This document shows positions 1 through 6,900 of a stretch of DNA of 64,000 nucleotides, one piece after another (within the stretch, counting starts at the first letter, position 1; each line of letters starts with the position of its first letter). The translations under genes and the position numbers were made by a program. Source of the stretch: Planococcus plakortidis (GTDB lineage: Bacteria; Bacillota; Bacilli; Bacillales_A; Planococcaceae); the NCBI RefSeq assembly GCF_001687605.2, contig NZ_CP016539.2:464501-528500 (forward strand). The letters run 5' to 3'. Under the pieces are notes generated by a model. That model had not been told where the DNA came from. It ran no database searches and saw only the letters and a list, made by a program, of their open reading frames with translations.

Positions 1-462
1 GACCGCATGTTTGCGAGTTTCAATAACGTCAATGCGGACTTGGTCTGGACATCGTTATTGTTCATTGTCGTCTTGATTGGCTTTGCTTGGCGCAATAATC
101 CGTCGCTCGACGTGTTGTCTTTGGGCCGGGATACGGCAGTGAACCTTGGTGTCGGCTACGACGCGCTCGTCAAAAAGATGCTTGTGCTGTCCGCTGTGTT
201 GATTGCCATTTCCACAGCGCTGGTCGGGCCGATCACGTTCTTCGGCCTGATTGTCGCCAACTTGTCGTACCAGTTCTTCAAATCCTATAAACATTCGATT
301 GTGATTGCCGGCGCGAGCATCATCAGTATCATCGCCCTGGTCGGCGGGCAATGGGTCGTCGAGCATGTCTTTACGTTCAATACGACGCTCAGCGTCATCA
401 TCAATTTCATCGGCGGTGTCTATTTCATCTATCTGCTATTAAAGGAGAGTCGGTCTAAATGA
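1..462 (+). CDS. yclO: Iron-siderophore ABC transporter permease, YclO-like (5' end outside window)
   Basis: This is the C-terminal part of a FecCD-family permease, an inner-membrane channel subunit for ferric-siderophore import. The frame is open from base 1, so the start lies outside the window; about 153 residues remain of a family length near 315-330. Visible features are hydrophobic helices and the coupling segment with GxDA-like residues (LGVGYDALVKK) and the conserved GPITFFGLIV stretch that precedes the ATPase contact region. The stop overlaps the start of the next gene by 4 bp, so the two are translationally coupled. The closest family I recognise is YclO of the Bacillus petrobactin system YclNOPQ; the exact siderophore is inference. 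Confidence 0.85.
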   Translation, partial: DRMFASFNNVNADLVWTSLLFIVVLIGFAWRNNPSLDVLSLGRDTAVNLGVGYDALVKKMLVLSAVLIAISTALVGPITFFGLIVANLSYQFFKSYKHSIVIAGASIISIIALVGGQWVVEHVFTFNTTLSVIINFIGGVYFIYLLLKESRSK

Positions 463-1220
463 TCCAAGTCCGTGAACTGACAAAATTATATGGTAAGAAA
501 CAAGTCGTGGAAAACGTATCGGTCGACATACGGCGGGGGCAGATCACGTCGTTCATCGGCCCGAACGGAGCGGGGAAATCGACCTTGTTGTCGATGGTCA
601 GCCGCCTGTTGGACGCGGATACCGGCGAAGTGTTGATCGACAAGACCAATACAAAGCAGATGAAGTCCAATGAATTCTCGAAACGCGTCTCCATTCTGAA
701 GCAATCGAATTTCATGAATGTGCGCTTGACGATCCGCGAGTTGGTGTCGTTCGGCCGTTTCCCGTATTCGAAAGGCCGCCTGAACGGGGAAGATGAAAAA
801 ATGGTCGACCAGGCGATCGATTATATGGATCTTGAAGACATGCAGCATTCGTATTTGGATGAATTGTCCGGTGGCCAGCGCCAGCGCGCATTCATCGCCA
901 TGGTCATCGCCCAGGATACCGAGTATGTCCTGCTTGACGAACCCCTCAATAACCTGGATATGAAGCATTCGGTGCAAATCATGAAGATCCTGCGCCGCTT
1001 GGTCGATGAGCTCGGCAAGACCGTCATCATCGTCCTTCACGACATCAATTTCGCCTCGGTCTATTCCGACCGCATCGTCGCCTTAAAGAACGGCCGTGTC
1101 GTGAAAGACGGCCCTACGGAAGAGATCATCCAATCAGAGGCATTGAAGGAGATCTACGATATGGATATCCCGATCCAACAAATGAACAATTGCCGGATTT
1201 GCGTGTATTTCAATTCCTGA
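459..1220 (+). CDS. yclP: Iron-siderophore ABC transporter ATP-binding protein, YclP-like
   Basis: This is the cytoplasmic ATPase that powers ferric-siderophore import with the preceding permease. The 253-residue protein has the usual FepC/FhuC length. Walker A (GPNGAGKST) lies at residues 34-42, the ABC signature LSGGQ at 136-140 and Walker B (VLLDEP) at 157-162, followed by the switch histidine in VLHDINFA. The start ATG overlaps the permease stop, which is typical of an yclNOPQ-type operon. No substrate-binding protein follows within this window: the next gene downstream is an unrelated phosphatase, so any yclQ equivalent would have to lie elsewhere. Siderophore specificity (petrobactin) is inferred only from family resemblance. 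Confidence 0.87.
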   Translation: MIQVRELTKLYGKKQVVENVSVDIRRGQITSFIGPNGAGKSTLLSMVSRLLDADTGEVLIDKTNTKQMKSNEFSKRVSILKQSNFMNVRLTIRELVSFGRFPYSKGRLNGEDEKMVDQAIDYMDLEDMQHSYLDELSGGQRQRAFIAMVIAQDTEYVLLDEPLNNLDMKHSVQIMKILRRLVDELGKTVIIVLHDINFASVYSDRIVALKNGRVVKDGPTEEIIQSEALKEIYDMDIPIQQMNNCRICVYFNS

Positions 1221-1350
1221 CCAGGGAAGTTGCCAAATGCAAACAAGGAAATACGGAACCTGTGTGGAAGTGTATTCCATGCAGGTTTTTTATAGTTACG
1301 GGAGAATGCATAACATGCCTTACGGAAGTGGCAGGAAAGAAGGTGCAAGC

Positions 1351-1998
1351 ATGAAGCGGATCTTTTATCCATTGGCGATGGCAACACTGCTTGGGTTTTT
1401 CGGCATTCTGTATTATTACCAACGGGAACCGGTGCGGGAAATCGATGAGCGTGCTGCTTCCATATTCAACGGAATGTGGTGGCTTGAGGCCATGGCGTTC
1501 ATCGGGGAACAGTGGATGATTTTTGCGGCCAGTTTCCTGTTGCTCGTGTTTCTTTGGGCGTTCCGCCACGATTATCGGGGAATGCTCTTCGTCTTCTTGA
1601 CAGTCGGTGCGGGAAATGCGCTGAATCAATTACTACAGCAATGGTTTGCCCGCCCGATGCCCGGATTTCCTGAGAAAATGGCCGCTTATAGCTTTCCGTC
1701 CGATCATGCGATGGTCGGCCTGTTGTACTTGTTCACGCTGGCGTATTTTCTTGGCGAAAGGGCTGGCACAAAAACGATACGCCTGTCGATCTGGTTGGCC
1801 GCTGCTTTGCTGACGATGCTCACGGCCTTGTCGCAAGTGGCGAGCGGTGCGCATTACCTGTCGGATGTCTTGGCGGGGCTATGCCTGGGTTATACTCTAT
1901 TCGTCCTGGTGGCCATCTGGTATGAAATGAGGGAGCGGCATTTCCGCAAGCGCACATCCGTGCGTTCTGCCGAGCGGGAAGATATAGTGGAGCGTTAA
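1351..1998 (+). CDS. PAP2-family membrane phosphatase
   Basis: This is a probable integral-membrane phosphatase of the PAP2 superfamily, acting on lipid phosphates or pyrophosphates such as phosphatidate or undecaprenyl pyrophosphate. I chose the ATG at 1351 (215 residues) because an AGAAGGTG ribosome binding site sits just upstream and the protein then begins with a transmembrane helix; an in-frame start at 1237 would add a polar 38-residue tail. The three PAP2 motifs are visible as the RP of WFARP, the PSDH motif in YSFPSDHA, and SGAHYLSD with the catalytic histidine and aspartate. The lysine usual in motif 1 is not obvious. Five to six hydrophobic helices are seen. Substrate is not determinable from sequence alone. 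Confidence 0.8.
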   Translation: MKRIFYPLAMATLLGFFGILYYYQREPVREIDERAASIFNGMWWLEAMAFIGEQWMIFAASFLLLVFLWAFRHDYRGMLFVFLTVGAGNALNQLLQQWFARPMPGFPEKMAAYSFPSDHAMVGLLYLFTLAYFLGERAGTKTIRLSIWLAAALLTMLTALSQVASGAHYLSDVLAGLCLGYTLFVLVAIWYEMRERHFRKRTSVRSAEREDIVER

Positions 1999-2010
1999 AT
2001 TGGCGCAATA

Positions 2011-2046
2011 AAAAACGAACGGAGGATTTTACTCCGTTCGTTTTTT
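2011..2046 (+). terminator. Rho-independent terminator, left copy flanking element A
   Basis: A hairpin with arms AAAAACGAACGGAG and CTCCGTTCGTTTTTT around a short ATTTTA loop begins 12 bp after the PAP2 stop. It is bidirectional, having A-run and T-run. A near-identical second copy lies at 2352-2386 on the other side of the intervening element. Confidence 0.9.
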
Positions 2047-2351
2047 AGAGTGTTGAAGAACTCTGATAGACAGATATTAAATTGAAAGCTGACGATCTTT
2101 TCGACATTCAAAAATCAATGACTTATTCAAGTATTTGGAGAAGCGTTTGCTCGACTCCTGTGGGACTAGCGGGTTTGAGAGACCCCGCAGGCAATGAATG
2201 AGCGAAGCTGTGCTGAGCACATTCATTTGCGATGCTCGAACGCAGTGAGAGTTGAGCAACGCTTTAGTGACGAGGAGGCTCGATTCCCGCCCCACGGAAA
2301 GCGAGCAATAAGCTTCGGAAAATACAACTACTTTACTTTCTCGACAACCTG
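2047..2351 (+). mobile_element. Element A: ~305-bp non-autonomous repeat inserted between duplicated terminators
   Basis: This stretch carries no credible gene. It shares with the inverted sequence at 60065-60372 a left arm (2051-2152, roughly 90% alike by eye), a core hairpin containing GCGGGTTTGAGAGACCCCGC (2169-2188) and a 54-bp block identical base for base (2272-2325). Its ends are imperfect inverted repeats: the right end read inward is CAGGTTGTCGAGAAAGT and the left end contains TGTTGAAGAAC. Both sides are flanked by the same terminator hairpin, which looks like a long target-site duplication. The interior at 2190-2271 is a variable region of small hairpins that differs from the second copy. 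No transposase is present, so it would have to move in trans. Confidence 0.75.
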
Positions 2352-2386
2352 AAAAACGAACGGAGAATTTTACTCCGTTCGTTTTT
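2352..2386 (+). terminator. Rho-independent terminator, right copy flanking element A
   Basis: This hairpin repeats that at 2011-2046 with a single change in the loop-proximal base (GGAGAA against GGAGGA). It lies 34 bp downstream of the amt stop on the minus strand and serves that gene; the left copy serves the PAP2 gene. Confidence 0.9.
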
Positions 2387-2420
2387 CTATTGAGGCCCCC
2401 AAAGTTTTCTCTCTCTGTCT

Positions 2421-3704
2421 TTATGCTTTGCCAGAAACCGGCCGTTCTTCGCCGAGCTGGTTCAGGCGGTCTGCGAAATTATCCGCTCTGCCGGATGAAC
2501 CGCGCAGCACGTCTTGCATTGAATAGGCTTGCGATCCGTGTTCTGCAAAGTCCAAGCCGGTTTCTTCCTCTTCGGCTGTCACGCGCAGCGGTGTCACAAG
2601 GCTGATCAAGAGAAGGACAGCGCCCGTAGCCAAGGATGCCCAAGCGATGACGGCCAGTACGCCGACAGCCTGGATGCCGAGGATTTCGGCTCCTCCCCCA
2701 TACAGCAATCCGCCGTTCACATCGAAGAAGCCGATCGCGAGCGTTCCCCAAACCCCTGCGATTCCGTGAACCGATACAGCCCCCACCGGATCGTCCACAC
2801 GGATTTTCGTATCCAATAGATGGACAGCTTCTGTCATGATGATTCCGGCGGCAAGGCCGATCAAGATGGCGCCAAGGAATGATACGTTGGCAGCACCGGC
2901 AGTGATGCCGACAAGACCCGCAAGCGCGCCGTTCATCGTCAAGGTGCCGTCAATTTGGCCGTAGCGGAAGCGAGTGTAAAGTGCCGTAGCCAACACACCG
3001 GCAGATGCTGCGAGCAAAGTGTTGGCGATGACAGGCGGCACGAGCGCGGGATCTGCCGCGAGTGTGCTACCCCCGTTAAAGCCGAACCAGCCAAGCCATA
3101 GGATGAATACGCCAAGCGCGCCAAGCGGCAAGCTATGACCTGGAATCGTATTGACGGTTTTACCGGAATACTTGCCGAGACGAGGGCCGATTTTCCAAGC
3201 CGCGATAAAGGCGGCGACAGCTCCTGTCAAGTGGACGACTGTGGAGCCGGCAAAGTCGATAAAGCCGATTTCAGCAAGCCATCCGCCTCCCCATACCCAG
3301 TGGCCGACAATCGGATAGATAATGGCTGTCATGGCAATAGTCAGCAAGATATAAGCGGTCAAGTGCATGCGTTCTGCGACAGCTCCTGAAATGATCGTCG
3401 CGCATGTGGCGGCAAAGACTGCCTGGAAGACGAAAAATCCGATATCCGTGACCCCTGATAATGCGAATCCTTCCGTGCCGATCAAGCCAAACGACGACGG
3501 CCCGAACATCAGCGCATAGCCGACGATGAAATAAAGAATGGAACCAAGTGAAATGGTGATCATGTTTTTCATCAAAATATTAAGGGTATTTTTAGAGCGG
3601 GTGAATCCTGTTTCAACCATGGCGAAGCCGGCGTGCATGAAAAAGACGAGCATGGCACCGAGCATGACCCACAACATATCGACTGAACTTTGTACAGCTT
3701 CCAT
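2421..3704 (-). CDS. amt: Ammonium transporter (Amt family)
   Basis: This is an integral-membrane ammonium channel of the Amt/MEP/Rh family with 427 residues and about eleven predicted transmembrane helices, a normal length. Family hallmarks seen include the start FFMHAGFAMVETGF, the segment DFAGSTVVHLTGA that contributes the first pore histidine, and the VSVHGIAGVWGT stretch with the second pore histidine. It follows glnK on the same strand with only 12 bp between them, so they form one operon in which the PII protein gates the channel when nitrogen is sufficient. Promoter and nitrogen-control boxes lie upstream of glnK. The PII gene comes first, unlike the nrgA-nrgB order in Bacillus subtilis. 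Confidence 0.95.
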   Translation of the reverse strand: MEAVQSSVDMLWVMLGAMLVFFMHAGFAMVETGFTRSKNTLNILMKNMITISLGSILYFIVGYALMFGPSSFGLIGTEGFALSGVTDIGFFVFQAVFAATCATIISGAVAERMHLTAYILLTIAMTAIIYPIVGHWVWGGGWLAEIGFIDFAGSTVVHLTGAVAAFIAAWKIGPRLGKYSGKTVNTIPGHSLPLGALGVFILWLGWFGFNGGSTLAADPALVPPVIANTLLAASAGVLATALYTRFRYGQIDGTLTMNGALAGLVGITAGAANVSFLGAILIGLAAGIIMTEAVHLLDTKIRVDDPVGAVSVHGIAGVWGTLAIGFFDVNGGLLYGGGAEILGIQAVGVLAVIAWASLATGAVLLLISLVTPLRVTAEEEETGLDFAEHGSQAYSMQDVLRGSSGRADNFADRLNQLGEERPVSGKA

Positions 3705-3716
3705 AATGATCTCCCC

Positions 3717-4058
3717 TTATCCTATCGCGACAGTGCCGCGTTCTTTTGTTCTGATTCGAATGGCTTCTTCTACTGGAAGGATGAAGATTTTCCCGTCGCC
3801 GACTTCACCTGTAGAGGCGTAGTCGAGGAGTGCCTGGATAATGTCTTCGACTTTTTCATCTTCCACGACCATTTCCAATTTCAATTTCGGGGAAAATTCC
3901 ATTCGGTAGGCATTCCCGCGGAACAAGCCGACGCGCCCTTCCTGTTTGCCGATTCCGGCGATTTCAGTTACGGTCAACCCATCGATTCCTTCAAGAGCTA
4001 ATGCTTGCCGGACGTCGGCGAAAACAGAAGGGCGAATGATAGTCTCGATTTTTTTCAT
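3717..4058 (-). CDS. glnK: Nitrogen regulatory protein PII (GlnK/NrgB type)
   Basis: This is a 113-residue PII signal-transduction trimer subunit that binds ATP/ADP and 2-oxoglutarate and controls the neighbouring ammonium transporter and nitrogen regulators. The start at 4058 (MKKIETII) has an AGGAGGAAGAAG ribosome binding site; a longer frame to 4091 would run into a TnrA-type box and is rejected. The T-loop segment GLFRGNAYRMEF keeps the tyrosine at the classical position 51 while position 46 is Phe. The C-terminal signature TGEVGDGKIF is present. It is the first gene of glnK-amt. Confidence 0.94.
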   Translation of the reverse strand: MKKIETIIRPSVFADVRQALALEGIDGLTVTEIAGIGKQEGRVGLFRGNAYRMEFSPKLKLEMVVEDEKVEDIIQALLDYASTGEVGDGKIFILPVEEAIRIRTKERGTVAIG

Positions 4059-4073
4059 GCTTCTTCCTCCTCG

Positions 4074-4178
4074 TGTTAGGTTTTCTAACATTTATATTGT
4101 GTTAGGTTTGTTAACATATTAATCAATATTTTCTGACAATGCAAGGGTTATTTTTATTTCATGTTAGGTTTTATTACA
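4074..4178 (-). promoter_or_regulatory. Three TnrA/GlnR-type operator boxes
   Basis: Three 17-bp palindromes each match TGTNAN7TNACA exactly: 4074-4090, 4100-4116 and 4162-4178. All begin TGTTAGGTTT on the plus strand. The distal box lies upstream of the -35 element, as expected for activation; the middle one overlaps the -10 and start site, and the proximal one sits in the leader, as expected for repression. TnrA and GlnR are the MerR-type nitrogen regulators of Bacillales that recognise this pattern; which one acts here is inference. Confidence 0.82.
4116..4144 (-). promoter_or_regulatory. Sigma-A promoter of glnK-amt
   Basis: On the minus strand TTGCAT (4139-4144) and TAATAT (4116-4121) are separated by 17 bp, an excellent sigma-A promoter. 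Transcription would start near 4109, about 50 nt upstream of the glnK ATG. It is embedded among three TnrA/GlnR-type boxes. Confidence 0.75.
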
Positions 4179-4250
4179 TGAAAACGATTGCAAATGGCGG
4201 TATTTAGCGAAAATGTAAATTTTTATTTCCGGAAAGAAAAGGTGATGTGA

Positions 4251-4901
4251 ATGTACAGAATTTCTCAAGAACTGGCTGAATGGGGCAAAAAACGCATTGC
4301 GGAGTTTTCGGTTGAAGGCTTTGTTTGGGGGAGCGGACCGGAATCGCCGGCTTTGATGCTGGTCGGGGAAGCGCCGGGAGAGAACGAAGTGGAAACCGGG
4401 ATTCCGTTTACGGGGCGTGCCGGCAAGGAGCTGATGGCTTCCTTGGAGGGGATCGGGCTTGAGCGGGAAGACGTCTATATCACCAGTGCCGTCAGAAGCC
4501 GCCCGTATAAATGGGGAGAAAAACGTACCCGGAGCGGCGAAGTGGTGAAGCGAAAATACAACCGGGCGCCGAATAAGAAAGAAATCATCGCCCATGCCCC
4601 GATCCTTGATGAAGAAATCCGTGCGGTAAAGCCTCCATTGATTGTGACACTTGGCAATGTCGGCTTGCAACGGCTCGTCGGGCGTGAGGCGAAGATCATG
4701 CAATTGCATGGGACCTTGATGGAGACGCCGATCCTGTATTGGGATGAAGAAAACGGGATCTTCGCGGAAACGGAAGAGAGTTATCACATCTTTCCGACCT
4801 TCCATCCGGCGAGCGTTTTCTACAACCCGGCAGTCCGCGAACATAAAGATGCGGATTGGGAGAAACTCGGGCGTTTATTGCGTAATGAAGTGAACGAATA
4901 A
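4251..4901 (+). CDS. Uracil-DNA glycosylase superfamily protein (family 4-like)
   Basis: This 216-residue protein belongs to the uracil-DNA glycosylase superfamily, which removes uracil from DNA in base excision repair. Motif 1 GEAPGENE is at about residues 38-45 and the second motif, FPTFHPAS, lies near residue 182, matching family 4-type enzymes. Unlike canonical family 4 members, which bind a 4Fe-4S cluster through four cysteines, this sequence contains no cysteine at all, so it must fold without the cluster or belong to a distinct clade. The start at 4251 has an AAAGGTG ribosome binding site. It is divergent from glnK and probably monocistronic. Activity on uracil is inferred from the superfamily. 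Confidence 0.75.
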   Translation: MYRISQELAEWGKKRIAEFSVEGFVWGSGPESPALMLVGEAPGENEVETGIPFTGRAGKELMASLEGIGLEREDVYITSAVRSRPYKWGEKRTRSGEVVKRKYNRAPNKKEIIAHAPILDEEIRAVKPPLIVTLGNVGLQRLVGREAKIMQLHGTLMETPILYWDEENGIFAETEESYHIFPTFHPASVFYNPAVREHKDADWEKLGRLLRNEVNE

Positions 4902-4928
4902 TGGGAAATCTTTCTTAGTTAAAAAAAG

Positions 4929-4957
4929 TTGCACGAAGGAAACTTCTGGAGTAGAAT
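4929..4957 (+). promoter_or_regulatory. Sigma-A promoter of zupT
   Basis: TTGCAC (4929-4934), a 17-bp spacer and TAGAAT (4952-4957) lie just upstream of the ZIP transporter, whose ATG is at 4994. No clear Zur palindrome was noticed. Confidence 0.65.
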
Positions 4958-4993
4958 AGGCTTATTCATTACTACTGGAAGGAAGTTGGCCTT

Positions 4994-5803
4994 ATGGACA
5001 GTACGGTTTTATTCGCGCTTGGCTTGACGCTTTTTGCGGGTCTTGCCACCGGGATCGGCAGTTTGATTGCATTCTTTGCTTCGCGCACCAATACGAAATT
5101 CCTGTCCGTGTCACTCGGTTTCTCGGCTGGCGTCATGATTTATGTCTCGATGATCGAGATTTTCTTCAAGGCGAAAGATTCGCTGACAGCTGCACAAGGA
5201 GAGACGGCAGGATACTGGCTGACGCTCGCCGGCTTCTTTGGCGGCATGGTCTTCATGGCGGTGCTTGACCGGATCCTGCCGCAGATGGGGAATCCCCATG
5301 AAGTGCGAACGGTAGAAGACATGGACGATGAACCGAGCAACGACGAATACGCACGCCTCCGCAAGATGGGGATCTTTACGGCGCTGGCTATCGCGATCCA
5401 CAATTTTCCCGAAGGCATCGCGACGTTCATGTCGGCAATACAGGATCCCGCGCTCGGCATTGCCATTGCCATTGCAGTCGCTATCCACAACATTCCCGAA
5501 GGCATTGCGGTGTCTGTCCCGATTTATTACGCGACCGGCAGCCGCAAGAAAGCATTCCAATACAGCTTTCTCTCAGGGATATCCGAACCGGTCGGGGCCA
5601 TTGCCGCTTGGCTGTTCCTGATGCCTTTTTTGAGCGACACATTGTTCGGCATCATCTTCGCGGGTGTTGCGGGGATCATGGTGTTCATCTCGTTGGATGA
5701 ATTACTGCCAGCAGCGAAGCGCTATGATGAAGCCCATCTGTCGATTTATGGATTGGTTGCGGGAATGGCGGTCATGGCGCTCAGCCTCGTCCTTCTTGCG
5801 TAA
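4994..5803 (+). CDS. zupT: ZIP-family zinc transporter ZupT
   Basis: This is a 269-residue membrane transporter of the ZIP family importing zinc and possibly other divalent metals. Eight hydrophobic helices can be traced. The two metal-binding signatures HNFPEGIATF (about residues 136-145) and HNIPEGIAVS (about 165-174) are the hallmark histidine/glutamate helices 4 and 5. A short acidic loop (EDMDDEPSNDEY) lies before helix 4. The ATG at 4994 follows GGAAGGAAG. The gene has its own promoter and ends at a hairpin whose 3' arm holds the ribosome binding site of the next gene. Confidence 0.92.
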   Translation: MDSTVLFALGLTLFAGLATGIGSLIAFFASRTNTKFLSVSLGFSAGVMIYVSMIEIFFKAKDSLTAAQGETAGYWLTLAGFFGGMVFMAVLDRILPQMGNPHEVRTVEDMDDEPSNDEYARLRKMGIFTALAIAIHNFPEGIATFMSAIQDPALGIAIAIAVAIHNIPEGIAVSVPIYYATGSRKKAFQYSFLSGISEPVGAIAAWLFLMPFLSDTLFGIIFAGVAGIMVFISLDELLPAAKRYDEAHLSIYGLVAGMAVMALSLVLLA

Positions 5804-5814
5804 CCTGAAACCTC

Positions 5815-5850
5815 ACGCCTCCTTGACCGTATAAATGGCCAAGGAGGCGT
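5815..5850 (+). terminator. Terminator hairpin that contains the next gene's Shine-Dalgarno
   Basis: Arms ACGCCTCCTTG and CAAGGAGGCGT (5815-5825 / 5840-5850) are followed by a short T run (TTTTT), so this reads as the zupT terminator. The 3' arm includes AAGGAGG (5841-5847), the only good ribosome binding site for the gene starting at 5857. A transcript reading through would fold the binding site into the stem. Confidence 0.75.
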
Positions 5851-5856
5851 TTTTCA

Positions 5857-6801
5857 ATGGAAACTACAAAAATTGAAGAAACTTACGGCCAAGTCTCAAA
5901 AGCGCTCGGCTGGGCAGTGGACAAGCAAGTGTCGCTTGCCGTCACGATGATTTATTTAAGCCGGGGGCGTGAATTCGATGTGGATGCCCATAATGAAGTC
6001 TCCCGGCTGATCAAAAAGAAAGAAGGGTTCACGTCGCCGTTGCGCGCGCATCTTCACCATATCGTGACGGCATATCTTGTGCTCGGCGATGAAACGGCGG
6101 AAGAGGGGCTGGCCAAGCTCAACGCCAATCAACAAGCGCTGAACGACGTCAAGTTCTGGAAGAGCTCCTATACATATCTTGCAGCCTTGATGATGAAATC
6201 GCCTGGCGAAGCGGAACGTGCAAGGGGATTATATGATGCGATGAAAGCTCATCACCCATTCCTGACATCAAGTGAAGATATTCCCTACGTCGTGTTGCTG
6301 TCAAATCGCGAAGGGGATATTCGGGAACGTGCAGAAACGATGAACCGTTATTATAAAGAATTGCGGACGCAAGGATTTTCAGCGGGCAATCATCTACAAT
6401 GGCTGAGCCAGGCCATGACCTTCGATACGCCTGTCTTTCAACCCGAGGTGGCGGGGCGCATCGTGGCGATACGCGATTTCCTGAAAGCGGAAAAGATAAA
6501 AGTGCGCGGCGAACATTATCCGGTGCTGGGCTTCTTGGCCATCGCAAAAGCGGACGGCGAAGCACTGCGCGCCATCGTGGAAATGGCACGCGAGCTGGAA
6601 GCATCGAAATTATTCCGATGGTACGGCACTTGGATCCTTCCTTCCGCTGTCCAATTGACAATGGCGGAATCGGTGGAACTTCGGGAAAGTGAAGCGGCGG
6701 TATTTGCAGCTTCCGTGGAAATGCTTATGCAAGCGCAGCAGGCAGCGATGATGCTCAGCGTAAGCGCAGTAATCGCTTCTTCGAATAATCCGGGGAGTTA
6801 A
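5857..6801 (+). CDS. DUF4003-family protein
   Basis: This 314-residue soluble protein resembles the DUF4003 family of Bacillales, whose function is unknown to me. It appears almost entirely alpha-helical, with heptad-like runs and alanine-rich helices, no signal peptide and no clear transmembrane segment. The C-terminal 50 residues are alanine- and methionine-rich (MLMQAQQAAMMLSVSAVIA) and could be a hydrophobic helix. Its ribosome binding site lies inside the zupT terminator hairpin, so its expression may depend on read-through or on processing. No catalytic motif was recognised. Confidence 0.7.
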   Translation: METTKIEETYGQVSKALGWAVDKQVSLAVTMIYLSRGREFDVDAHNEVSRLIKKKEGFTSPLRAHLHHIVTAYLVLGDETAEEGLAKLNANQQALNDVKFWKSSYTYLAALMMKSPGEAERARGLYDAMKAHHPFLTSSEDIPYVVLLSNREGDIRERAETMNRYYKELRTQGFSAGNHLQWLSQAMTFDTPVFQPEVAGRIVAIRDFLKAEKIKVRGEHYPVLGFLAIAKADGEALRAIVEMARELEASKLFRWYGTWILPSAVQLTMAESVELRESEAAVFAASVEMLMQAQQAAMMLSVSAVIASSNNPGS

Positions 6802-6874
6802 ACGTGAAGCTGCGGAGGCATCCCTTGTCACTTCGAGCCTGTAGCGGTATAGTTAGGGTGTAAAAAATATCAGA

Positions 6875-6890
6875 CAAGTGTCAAGACAAG
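6875..6890 (+). promoter_or_regulatory. Candidate NiaR-type operator
   Basis: The sequence CAAGTGTCAAGACAAG agrees at about 12 of 16 positions with the NiaR (YrxA) palindrome as I remember it (CAGGTGTCTAGACACC). It lies 10 bp upstream of the start of the NiaP-like transporter. The consensus is from memory. Confidence 0.4.
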
Positions 6891-6900
6891 GGGAAAGAAT

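Noticed and set aside
486-1040. 184-codon minus-strand frame opposite yclP
   Set aside because: It is the mirror of a well-supported ABC ATPase gene and is histidine/arginine-rich, typical of antisense open frames here.
1237-1350. Longer N terminus for the PAP2 phosphatase
   Set aside because: The extra 38 residues are polar and non-conserved in appearance, and the best binding site precedes the internal ATG at 1351.
2077-2295. 72-codon frame on the minus strand inside element A
   Set aside because: It lies within the hairpin-rich repeat, has no ribosome binding site and is disrupted in element B.
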